NCBI RefSeq assembly: GCF_001894805.1
Contig: NZ_BCWX01000006.1
Coordinates: 124,001 to 188,000, forward strand
Source: Rhodococcus globerulus NBRC 14531
GTDB taxonomy: Bacteria > Actinomycetota > Actinomycetes > Mycobacteriales > Mycobacteriaceae
DNA length: 64,000 bases
Direction of reading: 5' to 3'
Shown here: one piece after another, positions 50,762 through 59,518 of the stretch
Numbering within the stretch: position 1 is the first letter of the stretch
How the letters are laid out: each line of letters begins with the position of its first letter
Program-made: the position numbers and the translations under genes
Notes under the pieces: generated by a model
What the model saw: only the letters and a program-made list of their open reading frames with translations
What the model was told of the DNA's origin: nothing
Database searches by the model: none

Positions 50762-52624
50762 CTAGCGGGAAGCGGACCCAAGAGCACTGTCGAAGTCGGC
50801 AGTGCTCGCCTGCGAACCGAGGATCATGGCCAGGCGCACCAACATGCCTTCACGATCAGCCGGCTCGGCCTGATCGAGTGCGTTGGAGAGTGCCAACCAC
50901 ACGTGCTCACGACGGGCATCGTCTCCGACCGCTGCAGCTGTCACGGACACTGCCGCGTCGAAGTGGGTCGGCGCAGTTCCGGCGGTGAGATGCTTGGCTA
51001 CATCGCCCAATTGTGCGGGATCGCTGATCCGGCACAGAACCAAACCGTCGGGGCGGATGACGAAGATCTCGCCGACGCGAGCACCGAGGGCGGAAGCAAG
51101 GTCACCGCTAGCGTCGTCGACCGTGGCATCGGCACCGCCCACGGTGATTACCCGCACGGTTTCCGGTGCAAGTGCGCGAGCAAGAACGTCGGCCTGCGCG
51201 GCGAGTTCGGAAGCCAATTCAGCCGACAGGCCGAAGGCCAGCACACCGAATCCCGTACCGCGCAAACGATTCAAGGAGGTTTCCGAGCCGCCCGCCGAGA
51301 CCTCGACGATCCTGTCTTCGAGCGGATCGCCGGGCAGGACGCCTTGGGTGCCGGGAGTGGTTGGCCACGTCAGCGGTGAGAGGTGGGCGTGTGTTGCGCT
51401 CGACTGGCGCGGATTGATCAGGTGCGCGAATTCGCCTCGAGTGGTGGCGAGTTCGAGCACCGCGTCGCGAGTGGTTCGGTGTCCGTGGCTACCCGGGGAC
51501 ATGATGAGCGTCGACTTGCCTGCATTGTCGACGTTCTGCTGCCACGCGCTGCGACGTTCCGTCGAGTACGCGTCGAGGATGGCGGTATCGGACGCTCCGT
51601 TGATGACGGAGGCCAACTGCCACACCAGGGTTTCGGCGTCTTCCATGCCGGAGTTGAGGCCACGAACACCGAAGATAGGGACGAGATGCGCTGCGTCGCC
51701 GGCAAACAGCACGCGGCCGTGCGTGAAATCTTCCAAGGCCAGTGCATGAGCGCGGTAGAAACCGAACCATTCGAGGGTCCACGGGATGTCGCTCTGCAGC
51801 CATTCGAGGTGGCGCGTGATGCGGTCGCGGATGCGATCTTCCTGCGTCTCCGCCTCGGGATCGTCCGACGCGTCGAGTTGGTAGTCGATGCGCCAGATGT
51901 CACGCGGCTGGCGGTGCATGATGATCGTGGAACCCGGGTTGCTCGGCGCGTCGAACCACACCAGACGCTCGGCCGGTAGTTCCGATTCCCAATGAATGTC
52001 CGCGATGACGTAGTTGCCCTCGTAGCTGTTGCCCTGCAGGCGGATTCCGCTGAGTTCGCGCATCTTGCTACGGCCACCGTCGGCGGCAACGACCCAGGCG
52101 GCACGGAGTTCGCGAGTTCCGAACGCGGTGTCGACGGTCAACGTCACCTCGTCGTCGCCGGCCGCGATGCCCGCGATCGACGACGACCAGTGGAAGTTCA
52201 CGAGGGGGTGAGCGAGCAGCTTGTCCGTCATGATCTGCTCGAACTCGGATTGCGACACGTTGACCATGGGGCCGCGCGCATCGTGATCGGCGGAGGCCAT
52301 GCGGAAGTGCAGCACTTCCTGATCACGGTAGTAGCTCCGGCCACCCACCCACGGCAGAACGATGTCTTCGAGTTCGGCGCCGAAGCCGAGACGCTCGGCA
52401 ACTTCGAGGCTGTGCCGCGACACGCAGATTGCGCGGCTGCCGAACGAAACCTGATCTGCCGCTTCGAGAATTGTGACGGGAATGCCGCGCTGGGCCAAGC
52501 CCATGGCAACGCCCATGCCGACGGGGCCGGCGCCGACGATCACTACCGGGAGCGCGTCGGCCGACGGAGCCAGGGACGCAAAATCCTCGGCGGCGTACTT
52601 CTTCGGATGAAAGTAAGTCGACAT
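50762..52624 (-). CDS. FAD-dependent aromatic monooxygenase (MhpA/PheA-like)
   Basis: About 620 residues. FAD-binding GxGxxG at 31-36 in VVIVGAGPVGMGVAMGLAQRG, the middle DG motif WVVAADGGRSKMRE, and the second FAD motif GRVLFAGDAAHLVPIFGVRGLNSGMEDA. The last 170 residues form a thioredoxin-like C-terminal domain typical of phenol-hydroxylase-type flavoproteins. It hydroxylates an aromatic ring with NAD(P)H and oxygen; the substrate is not known. ATG 52622-52624 is chosen; a GTG two codons earlier overlaps the transporter stop. Last gene of the LysR/transporter/monooxygenase set. Confidence 0.87.
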   Translation of the reverse strand: MSTYFHPKKYAAEDFASLAPSADALPVVIVGAGPVGMGVAMGLAQRGIPVTILEAADQVSFGSRAICVSRHSLEVAERLGFGAELEDIVLPWVGGRSYYRDQEVLHFRMASADHDARGPMVNVSQSEFEQIMTDKLLAHPLVNFHWSSSIAGIAAGDDEVTLTVDTAFGTRELRAAWVVAADGGRSKMRELSGIRLQGNSYEGNYVIADIHWESELPAERLVWFDAPSNPGSTIIMHRQPRDIWRIDYQLDASDDPEAETQEDRIRDRITRHLEWLQSDIPWTLEWFGFYRAHALALEDFTHGRVLFAGDAAHLVPIFGVRGLNSGMEDAETLVWQLASVINGASDTAILDAYSTERRSAWQQNVDNAGKSTLIMSPGSHGHRTTRDAVLELATTRGEFAHLINPRQSSATHAHLSPLTWPTTPGTQGVLPGDPLEDRIVEVSAGGSETSLNRLRGTGFGVLAFGLSAELASELAAQADVLARALAPETVRVITVGGADATVDDASGDLASALGARVGEIFVIRPDGLVLCRISDPAQLGDVAKHLTAGTAPTHFDAAVSVTAAAVGDDARREHVWLALSNALDQAEPADREGMLVRLAMILGSQASTADFDSALGSASR

Positions 52625-52626
52625 GA

Positions 52627-53937
52627 TCACGAGGCTTTCTGTGCGGCAGAAGGTTCGGGGAGCAACAGGATCGAGACGAGGCTGATCACGGCGATTCCCA
52701 CGAAGTAGACGGTGATGGCGAGCGACGTGCCGAATCCGGCAAAGAGTGCGGTGGCGATCATCGGGGCCAGGCCGCCGCCGAGGATGGCACCGATCTGGTA
52801 GCCGAGCGACGCTCCGCTGTAGCGGATGTGGGCGGGGAACAGTTCGGCGAACAGCGCGGATTGTGGGCCGGCGCAGCAGCCGAGCGTGAAGCCAAGGCCG
52901 ATCATCGCAAACAACATCGCCGGGATGATCGCGGTGTCCATGAGCGGGAAGAATGCTGCCGCGGCGACGACCAACGCGATGGAGCTACGGATGTAGACGG
53001 TTCGGCGTCCGATCGAGTCCGACTTGTGCGCGCTGAATGCCATTCCGGCCATCCAGAAGGGGCAGGACGCGATGAGCAGGAACAGCATCGTGGTCTTGCT
53101 GAATCCGAGTTCCTTCTCGCCGTACTTGAGGACGTACACCATGTACGCGTACGCGATTCCGTTGGTGGCGATGAAGGTGCCACCGGCGAGCAGCACGGTC
53201 TTCCAGTGCTTGGTCAGCACCTCGAGGATCGGCAGTGTCTCCGCAGGAGCGTCGTCCTTGGACGCGGTGAACTCGTCACTTTCCTCGAGTCCGAGTCGAA
53301 TCCACATCGCGACGCCCACCAGAACAGCGCTGAGCAGGAACGGAATTCGCCAACCCCAGGAGTTGAAGGTGCTGTCGTCCATGAACGCGGCGAGCGGCAG
53401 GTACACGAGGTTGGCCATCAGCACACCGGCCGGCACGCCGATCTGCGGCGCCGCGCCGTAGAGGCCCTTCTTGCCTTCTGGTGCATTTTCGGTCGCAACC
53501 AGGACTGCTCCACCCCATTCGCCGCCGACGCCCAGGCCCTGGATGAAGCGGAATGTCACGAGGAGGACGGGCGCAAAGACACCGATAGAGTCGTAATTCG
53601 GCAGCAGGCCGATGGCAACGGTCGCGCCGCCCATCAGGAGCAGCGAGAGTACGAGCATGGACTTGCGTCCGATGCGGTCGCCGAAATGTCCCATCACGAT
53701 TCCGCCGATGGGGCGCGCGATGAATCCTACGGCGAGTGTCGCGAAGGCGGCCAAGGTTCCGGCGAGTTCGGACGTGCCGGGGAAGAACTGCGTGCCGAGT
53801 ACAAGCGCCGCAGCGGTGCCGTAGATGAAGAAGTCGTACCACTCGATGGCGGTGCCGACAAAGCTGCCGAGGGCGGCTTTGCGCGCTTTGGCGCTCGCGG
53901 CAGCGCGCACCGTATGCGGCGTGGCGGTGGAGGTCAT
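52627..53937 (-). CDS. MFS metabolite/H+ symporter (MHS family)
   Basis: 436 residues from ATG 53935-53937 with GAAAGG upstream. The MHS hallmarks are AALGSFVGTAIEWYDFFIYGTAAALV (first helix), GFIARPIGGIVMGHFGDRIGRKSMLV (motif A) and RFIQGLGVGGEWGGAVLVATE. Twelve membrane segments. Family members import shikimate, protocatechuate, proline betaine and similar acids with protons. It likely imports the substrate of the adjacent monooxygenase. The frame remains open far upstream, but the start chosen has the ribosome-binding site and the conserved N-terminus. Confidence 0.87.
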   Translation of the reverse strand: MTSTATPHTVRAAASAKARKAALGSFVGTAIEWYDFFIYGTAAALVLGTQFFPGTSELAGTLAAFATLAVGFIARPIGGIVMGHFGDRIGRKSMLVLSLLLMGGATVAIGLLPNYDSIGVFAPVLLVTFRFIQGLGVGGEWGGAVLVATENAPEGKKGLYGAAPQIGVPAGVLMANLVYLPLAAFMDDSTFNSWGWRIPFLLSAVLVGVAMWIRLGLEESDEFTASKDDAPAETLPILEVLTKHWKTVLLAGGTFIATNGIAYAYMVYVLKYGEKELGFSKTTMLFLLIASCPFWMAGMAFSAHKSDSIGRRTVYIRSSIALVVAAAAFFPLMDTAIIPAMLFAMIGLGFTLGCCAGPQSALFAELFPAHIRYSGASLGYQIGAILGGGLAPMIATALFAGFGTSLAITVYFVGIAVISLVSILLLPEPSAAQKAS

Positions 53938-54065
53938 GAATTGCCTTTCGACATGAATATCGCTTGAAGACACAATGACGCGCGCCACAACACTTGAAAA
54001 GCTAAAGAATTGGAGGTTCTTCCACGGAAAAATGATGGAAGGAGAGATTTGTCCTGGTCGGGTCG

Positions 54066-54992
54066 TTATTGGCGATCGTCCTGCTGTGAAACGAATTCTA
54101 TAAAACTTCGTGCCACTCGACTGAGGCGTGCGTCCTGGTGCCAGGCGAGCACTACGTCCACCGAAGGAACTGCAGGCGATCCGATCGTTTTCACGACTAC
54201 CTCGAGGCCCTCGTACGTAATGTCCATCTTCGGGCGTTGGAGCAGGAGCGTCCAGCCGAGACCGCGCCCGACAAAGGCTCGCGCCGTCTCGAAGTTCCCG
54301 GTTCGGTAGGCAACGTCCGGGACGAACCCGCCGAGGCGACACACGTCGAGTGCGTGTTTGGTGCTCGGTGGCGCGTTGAGGAGGACCATCGGAAACTTGG
54401 CGAGATCAGGGAGATGAATGGGGTTCTCCGATTGCGCCAACGGGTGCTCGGCGCCCAAGACGATCAGAGGTTGTCGGGTGGTCAACGGAATCGTGCGCAG
54501 TTCCGACGAGAGATCCAGGTCGTACGCGATCGCAAGATCCAACTCGCCGTTTTCCAGATGGGTCTGCAGTCGGTTCTGGTTGTCCTCGCGAAACTCCACC
54601 TGTGTTGCCGGGTAGGTGCGTGTGAAGCCGGCGATCATCGACGGCAGAATTGTCGGCCCCAATGCGGGGTAGCACCCGATCGCAATGGGCCCGGAAACGG
54701 TGCCGGCAGTTCCGAGTGCGTCGGACTCGAGTTCGTCGGCCTGTTGCAGGAGGGCGCGTGCGCGCACCAGAACGGATTCGCCGGTGCGAGTGAGTTGTAC
54801 GCCGAATGATCGACGACGAACGCACAGTTGAACTTTCAGGGCGCGTTCGAGTTCGGTGATGGACGCTGACAGTGCCGAGGGGGAGAGGTGCATGAGATCG
54901 GCGGCAGCGGTGATGGTTCCGGTCTCTGCTACCGCCACAAACGCGGCAAGCTGACGCATCGTGTAGGTCGGGGCAGAATCGCGGCGCGGCAT
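54066..54992 (-). CDS. LysR-family transcriptional regulator
   Basis: 308 residues. Helix-turn-helix at the N-terminus: MRQLAAFVAVAETGTITAAADLMHLSPSALSASITELERALKVQL (12-56). The effector domain (about 95-300) starts GPIAIGCYPALGPTILPSMIAGF. It is on the same strand as and upstream of the transporter and monooxygenase genes, with a 128-base gap likely to hold their promoter. It would activate them in response to an aromatic acid or a product of its oxidation. Confidence 0.9.
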   Translation of the reverse strand: MPRRDSAPTYTMRQLAAFVAVAETGTITAAADLMHLSPSALSASITELERALKVQLCVRRRSFGVQLTRTGESVLVRARALLQQADELESDALGTAGTVSGPIAIGCYPALGPTILPSMIAGFTRTYPATQVEFREDNQNRLQTHLENGELDLAIAYDLDLSSELRTIPLTTRQPLIVLGAEHPLAQSENPIHLPDLAKFPMVLLNAPPSTKHALDVCRLGGFVPDVAYRTGNFETARAFVGRGLGWTLLLQRPKMDITYEGLEVVVKTIGSPAVPSVDVVLAWHQDARLSRVARSFIEFVSQQDDRQ

Positions 54993-55075
54993 GCTGCCAA
55001 CGGTAGTCGCTGAGAAATGAGGCCCGAAAAATGTGGCACCGAGACGCGCAGCCGGTAAGAAAACCTGCGCTGTCG

Positions 55076-55151
55076 TGGTGCCCCCGGCAGGATTCGAACC
55101 TGCGGCCTTTCGCTCCGGAGGCGAACGCTCTATCCCCTGAGCTACGGGGGC
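55076..55151 (-). tRNA. tRNA-Arg (CCG)
   Basis: On the minus strand: acceptor GCCCCCG pairs with CGGGGGC, the D-arm has TAGCTCAGGGGATAGAGC, anticodon loop CTCCGGA gives CCG, T-arm GCAGG-TTCGAAT-CCTGC. The 3' CCA is encoded (55076-55078), unlike in the tRNA-Cys of this window. Confidence 0.95.
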
Positions 55152-55349
55152 GCACCGATAAAAAACGGTGTGCCGACTTGGGCTGCGTTAGCGTAGCGCA
55201 TCACACCCGCCTGTGGTCAAACCGGCCCCACATAAGAATGCGTCGAGCGTCGGTAACTAAGACATCCGTGCGGTTTGCACCTAGGCTCGCCTCTGGGCAC
55301 AGGTTCGGGCGGACCGCTCGGGCACCCTCGTGAAGTACGGGAGTCGACG

Positions 55350-57719
55350 ATGACCGATCATCAGTATTCCGACGACGATCTCGAGCTGGACCTGCAGTGG
55401 TGGGCAGCCGCGAACTATCTGACCGTCGCGCAGATTTACCTGCAGGACAACACTTTGCTGCGAGAACCGTTGCAAGCGAAGCACATCAAACCCCGACTGC
55501 TCGGGCATTGGGGAACCAGTCCGGGTTTGTCGATGATCTACACGTTGCTGAATCGGCACATCGTTGCCACCGACGCGGATTGGCTGTACGTGACGGGGCC
55601 CGGACACGGCGGACCGGCATTGGTCGCGTCGACGTACCTGGAAGGGACGTACTCGGAGATCTATCCCGACGTACCGGCGGACGGTGAGGGTATTCATCGG
55701 ATGTGCCGACGGTTCTCGGCTCCTGGCGGTGTGCCGAGTCACGTCAGCGTGCAGACTCCCGGCAGCATTCACGAAGGTGGCGAGTTGGGGTACGCGCTCG
55801 CACACGCGGCGGGCGCCGCGTTCGACCATCCGGACTTGTTGGTGGCATGTGTCATCGGTGACGGTGAGGCGGAAACGGGTCCGTTGTCGGGATCGTGGAA
55901 ACTCCCGGCCTTCCTCAATCCGCGTCGCGATGGAGCGGTGCTGCCGATCCTGCACGTCAACGGCGCCAAGATCGCGGGACCGACGGTGTACGGGCGCAGC
56001 AGCGACGAGGATGTCCAGGCGTTTCTCAGCGGTCAGGGGTGGGATCCCGTTGTTGTGTCCGGAGATGATCCCGGTGCGGTCTTCCCGCAGTTGTACCGAG
56101 CAATAGTCAATGCTCACAACACGATTCGTGATCGGCAGGCGAAGGCGCGCGGCGGCGAGGAGTGGTCGGGTAAATGGCCGGCGATTGTCCTGCGCACGCC
56201 CAAGGGGTGGACAGGGCCGCACACGGTTGACGGGAAATTGGTGGAAGGTACCCACTGGGCGCATCAAGTGCCGCTGTCGGGAGTGCGCACCAACGAAGCG
56301 CACCTGCGCCAACTCGAAGAATGGATGCGTTCCTACCGGCCGGACGAGTTGTTCGACGCAAACGGATCATTGCGACCCGACCTGGCCGCGTTGGCCCCTG
56401 CCGGCGACAAGCGGATGGGCAGCACGCCGTACGCCAACGGTGGGCGCCTGCGCGTCGACCTTCCCATGCCGGCCCTCGAGAAGTACGCGCTCCCCATCGA
56501 ATCGCCGGGTTCGACGTTCCACGAGACCACCAGGGTGCTCGGGGAATTGCTCCGAGACGTCTACGCCGCCACCGAAACCGACGACGGCGGCGGAATCTTC
56601 CGACTCTTCTGTCCGGACGAGACGTCGAGTAACCGACTCGGCGCCGTCTTCGAGACAACCGAGCGCTGTTGGCAATTGCCGATCACCGAATTCGACGACG
56701 GACTCTCCACAGACGGACGAGTCATGGAAGTGCTCAGCGAGCACCTGTGTGAGGGTTGGCTCGAAGGCTATCTGTTGTCCGGCCGGCACGGAATGTTCGC
56801 CAGCTACGAGGCCTTTGCGATGGTGAGCGTCTCGATGCTCATCCAGCACGCCAAATGGCTCCAACATGCAGTCGAATTGCCGTGGCGCGCTCCAGTGGCG
56901 TCGCTCAACGTACTGCTCACAAGTACGTGTTGGCGTAACGATCACAACGGTTTCAGCCATCAGGGCCCGGGAATGATCGACGCCGTGATTCCTTTGGCGC
57001 CCAGTGTTATCCGTGTGTGGCTGCCGCCGGACTCCAACACGCTGCTGTCGATTTCGGATCACTGCCTGCGCAGCACTGATCACGTGAATCTGATCGTCGT
57101 CGACAAGCAGCCACATCTGCAGTACCTCACGCTCGAGCAGGCGCACGCGCACTGCGCTGCCGGTGCTTCGGTGTGGGAGTGGGCGGGAACGGAAGTTCAC
57201 GGCGAAGAGCCGGATGTTGTGCTCGCGGCAGCGGGAGACGTTCCGACACAAGAAATTCTTGCCGCCGCCCAACTGCTCCGAGAACACACTCCGGACCTAC
57301 GGGTGCGGGTGGTCAACGTCGTCGACCTCATGGCGTTGCTGACGCCGACCGAGCACCCACACGGATTCGGTGAGCGAATCTTCCTCGATCTGTTCACCGC
57401 GCAGACCGACGTCGTGTTCGCGTTCCACGGCTACTCCCGCGCAATTCACGAGCTCATGCACGGGCGGCCGTCGCCGGAGCGTTTCCACGTTCGGGGATTC
57501 AGTGAACAAGGAACCACCACAACACCGTTCGACATGGTCGTGCTCAACAAGATGAGCCGCTACCACCTGGTGATCGAGGCACTACGACGCTCGAAGCGGC
57601 GAACGGCCGGATCTCCGGAGCTGGCCGAATTCTGTCGGTCGCAGCTGGAGAAGCATTCCCGCTACATCGTCGAACACCTCGAGGACATGCCGGAAATAGA
57701 AAACTGGACCTGGTCCTGA
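55350..57719 (+). CDS. xfp: Xylulose-5-phosphate/fructose-6-phosphate phosphoketolase
   Basis: 789 residues from ATG 55350, the normal length. Signatures: GHWGTSPGLSMIYTLLNRHI, GPGHGGPALVASTYLEGTYSEIYP, the thiamine-diphosphate motif VIGDGEAETGPLSGSWKLP (about 193-211), PTPKGWTGP-type RTPKGWTGPHTVDG, and NDHNGFSHQGPGMID near residue 530. It cleaves sugar phosphates with phosphate to acetyl phosphate plus a triose or tetrose phosphate. No ack or pta gene follows, although these often accompany it. The 198 bases upstream hold only its promoter. The stop codon lies in an 11-bp stem. Confidence 0.94.
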   Translation: MTDHQYSDDDLELDLQWWAAANYLTVAQIYLQDNTLLREPLQAKHIKPRLLGHWGTSPGLSMIYTLLNRHIVATDADWLYVTGPGHGGPALVASTYLEGTYSEIYPDVPADGEGIHRMCRRFSAPGGVPSHVSVQTPGSIHEGGELGYALAHAAGAAFDHPDLLVACVIGDGEAETGPLSGSWKLPAFLNPRRDGAVLPILHVNGAKIAGPTVYGRSSDEDVQAFLSGQGWDPVVVSGDDPGAVFPQLYRAIVNAHNTIRDRQAKARGGEEWSGKWPAIVLRTPKGWTGPHTVDGKLVEGTHWAHQVPLSGVRTNEAHLRQLEEWMRSYRPDELFDANGSLRPDLAALAPAGDKRMGSTPYANGGRLRVDLPMPALEKYALPIESPGSTFHETTRVLGELLRDVYAATETDDGGGIFRLFCPDETSSNRLGAVFETTERCWQLPITEFDDGLSTDGRVMEVLSEHLCEGWLEGYLLSGRHGMFASYEAFAMVSVSMLIQHAKWLQHAVELPWRAPVASLNVLLTSTCWRNDHNGFSHQGPGMIDAVIPLAPSVIRVWLPPDSNTLLSISDHCLRSTDHVNLIVVDKQPHLQYLTLEQAHAHCAAGASVWEWAGTEVHGEEPDVVLAAAGDVPTQEILAAAQLLREHTPDLRVRVVNVVDLMALLTPTEHPHGFGERIFLDLFTAQTDVVFAFHGYSRAIHELMHGRPSPERFHVRGFSEQGTTTTPFDMVVLNKMSRYHLVIEALRRSKRRTAGSPELAEFCRSQLEKHSRYIVEHLEDMPEIENWTWS

Positions 57720-57736
57720 AGTAGATCAGGACCAGG
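57709..57736. terminator. Possible terminator at the end of xfp
   Basis: CCTGGTCCTGA (57709-57719) pairs with TCAGGACCAGG (57726-57736) around a 6-base loop, and it includes the xfp stop codon. No T run follows on either side, so efficiency is doubtful. Confidence 0.5.
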
Positions 57737-57764
57737 CCCAGTTCGGGTCTGGAAAAGAGCCGGA

Positions 57765-58481
57765 TTAATTCATCGGCAGTGGAGCGGCTCCGCGCGCGGC
57801 CAGCATGCTGGTCATCAGTGCGGACTCGCTTTGCTGCGTGTCGACCATCGTCTGTGCCAGGGACCGCACCGGGCCCTCGGTGGCATCGGCTGCGGCGTAC
57901 TCCATCATCGGGAGTCCGCCCTCGTGGTGACGCAACATCAGCTGCAGGAACAGGACGTCGAGTTCGGTGCCGGACGCGGCGCGCAGTGCGGCCAGGTCCT
58001 CGGGTGACGCCATGCCCGGCATGGTGTCGACCGGGCCCGAATGATCCATGTCCATCGTGCCCGAGGTCCCGTGCGAACTGTGCCCGGACGAGTCGGACGA
58101 CATCCACTCCATGTACGGGCCGACCTTGCTGAGGGGTTGGTCCCACATCGTCAGCCAGGCCTGCATCTGGCCGAGCTGATTCTGCTGCGTGGTCAAGATG
58201 TCGTAGGCCAACGTGCGTACGTCGTTGTCGGTGGACTTCGTCAGCGCGATGGATGCCATGTCGACGGCCTGGCTGTGATGCACGCTCATGTCCTGCGCAA
58301 AGCCCACATCGACGGAGTCCGATGCCGGGACAGTCAGTGAGGACTCGGCGTCTGGACCCAACATGTTGGTGAGCGCACCAAGGGCGAAGCCGATTGCGAT
58401 AGCGCCGATCAACCCGATGATCAGCAGCGCGGTGCGCTGACTGGGCTTCGACGGCTGGTCGGTGTCTGGCACGTTATCCAC
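57765..58481 (-). CDS. DUF305 domain protein, membrane-anchored
   Basis: 238 residues. One N-terminal membrane helix (about 18-42, LLIIGLIGAIAIGFALGAL) then an external domain. DUF305 motifs: VGFAQDMSVHHSQAVDMA (about 59-76) and LFLQLMLRHHEGGLPMMEYA (about 180-200), each with paired His. Between them is a His/Met/Asp-rich stretch (SGHSSHGTSGTMDMDHSG), suggesting metal binding, perhaps copper, which would be an inference. The GTG start overlaps the DUF3105 gene by eight bases, so the two are co-translated. Confidence 0.88.
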   Translation of the reverse strand: MDNVPDTDQPSKPSQRTALLIIGLIGAIAIGFALGALTNMLGPDAESSLTVPASDSVDVGFAQDMSVHHSQAVDMASIALTKSTDNDVRTLAYDILTTQQNQLGQMQAWLTMWDQPLSKVGPYMEWMSSDSSGHSSHGTSGTMDMDHSGPVDTMPGMASPEDLAALRAASGTELDVLFLQLMLRHHEGGLPMMEYAAADATEGPVRSLAQTMVDTQQSESALMTSMLAARGAAPLPMN

Positions 58482-59301
58482 CCGCGGGAATCTGCTCGTC
58501 GGTAGCTGCCGTGGTGCCTGTGCCGTCCATCGGAACGGCGTCGGGGCCCGGAGCGGTGGGATCGAACGGTGACGTTTCCGGACTGAACAGCGGGTTGGAG
58601 CAGCTGGCGCCGACCTCGGGGTAGGTGTTCGGGTTCTGGTTCAGCGCGGTGATGAACTGGTCGATGCGCTCGTCGTCGGCGTTGTCGACTTCGAGGCGAT
58701 GGCCCCACGACTGGAGCGAGATGGGGCTGCTCTGGCCCGGGTACGGCGACATCAGCATGTAGGACTTGCCGCTGACGCGTGTCGCCAAGCTGTCGATCTG
58801 GTCCTGGTCGACAAGATCGGGGTTGTACGAGATCCAGATGGCGCCGTGCTCGAGGGAGTGGACTGCGTTCTCGGTCCGGATCGGGTCTGCGTACACGGTG
58901 CCGGTGCAGTTCGCCCACGTGGAGTCGTGCGGTCCACCGAACGGTGGAGTCTGGTCGTAGGCGACGCGCTGCGTGGCCTCGACGTGCTGACCGGCCGGGT
59001 ACTCGATCTTGAGGACACCGTCGATCTTGTCGGACGGATCCTTGTTCTCGGAGCTGTACTTATAGGGCTCCAGCGCCTGCTGCTCCTCGACCTTCGGCCA
59101 CAAGTTGACGGCGAGCACTGCAATCAGTGCAAGCACGAGCGCACCGGCGCCGATCGTCAGCCACGGGATCTGGCGAGGGGCGGGAACGCCTCCCTTGCCT
59201 TTCTTGGCCGGACGGCCACCCTTGTTGGCAGCCTTGATGGCTTTGGCTGATTTGGCCCCGGATTTATTATTGGGACCGCGACTATCCGAACCGCTTGGCA
59301 T
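58474..59301 (-). CDS. DUF3105 domain protein, membrane-anchored
   Basis: 275 residues. A very basic, Lys/Gly-rich N-terminus (1-45), one membrane helix (about 46-68) and an external domain. The DUF3105 pattern is clear: VAYDQTPPFGGPHDSTWANCTGTVYADPIRTENAVHSLEHGAIWISYNPDL (about 113-163), with His-rich GGPH and HSLEHGA. Family function unknown; His positions suggest metal binding. It is paired with the DUF305 gene downstream and divergent from argS. Confidence 0.88.
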   Translation of the reverse strand: MPSGSDSRGPNNKSGAKSAKAIKAANKGGRPAKKGKGGVPAPRQIPWLTIGAGALVLALIAVLAVNLWPKVEEQQALEPYKYSSENKDPSDKIDGVLKIEYPAGQHVEATQRVAYDQTPPFGGPHDSTWANCTGTVYADPIRTENAVHSLEHGAIWISYNPDLVDQDQIDSLATRVSGKSYMLMSPYPGQSSPISLQSWGHRLEVDNADDERIDQFITALNQNPNTYPEVGASCSNPLFSPETSPFDPTAPGPDAVPMDGTGTTAATDEQIPAGG

Positions 59302-59518
59302 CGATTGGGCTCTTTCGGTGTGTGGGCAAATATGCAGCAGACCCTCCCGTCGGACGTACGTGACGGTAGCTCGGGCATTACCACTGTACTTTCCGAGTCT
59401 GAGGGCAATCTGGGAGAGTGGCGTGCGACACGCCCAAATCGGTCGTCAGCCTACCCGCAGGCGGCCCGGCGCGAGGCGAGTCTCCACCTCGAGTGTGCAG
59501 GCAATAAGATGAATACCT
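59302..59518. other. Divergent promoter region between the DUF3105 gene and argS
   Basis: 217 bases with no gene. On the plus strand TAAGAT (59505-59510) is a good -10 sequence ending eight bases before the argS GTG. An inverted repeat CCGTCGGACGTACGTGACGG lies at 59348-59367 with imperfect arms. Nothing else stands out. Confidence 0.5.
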
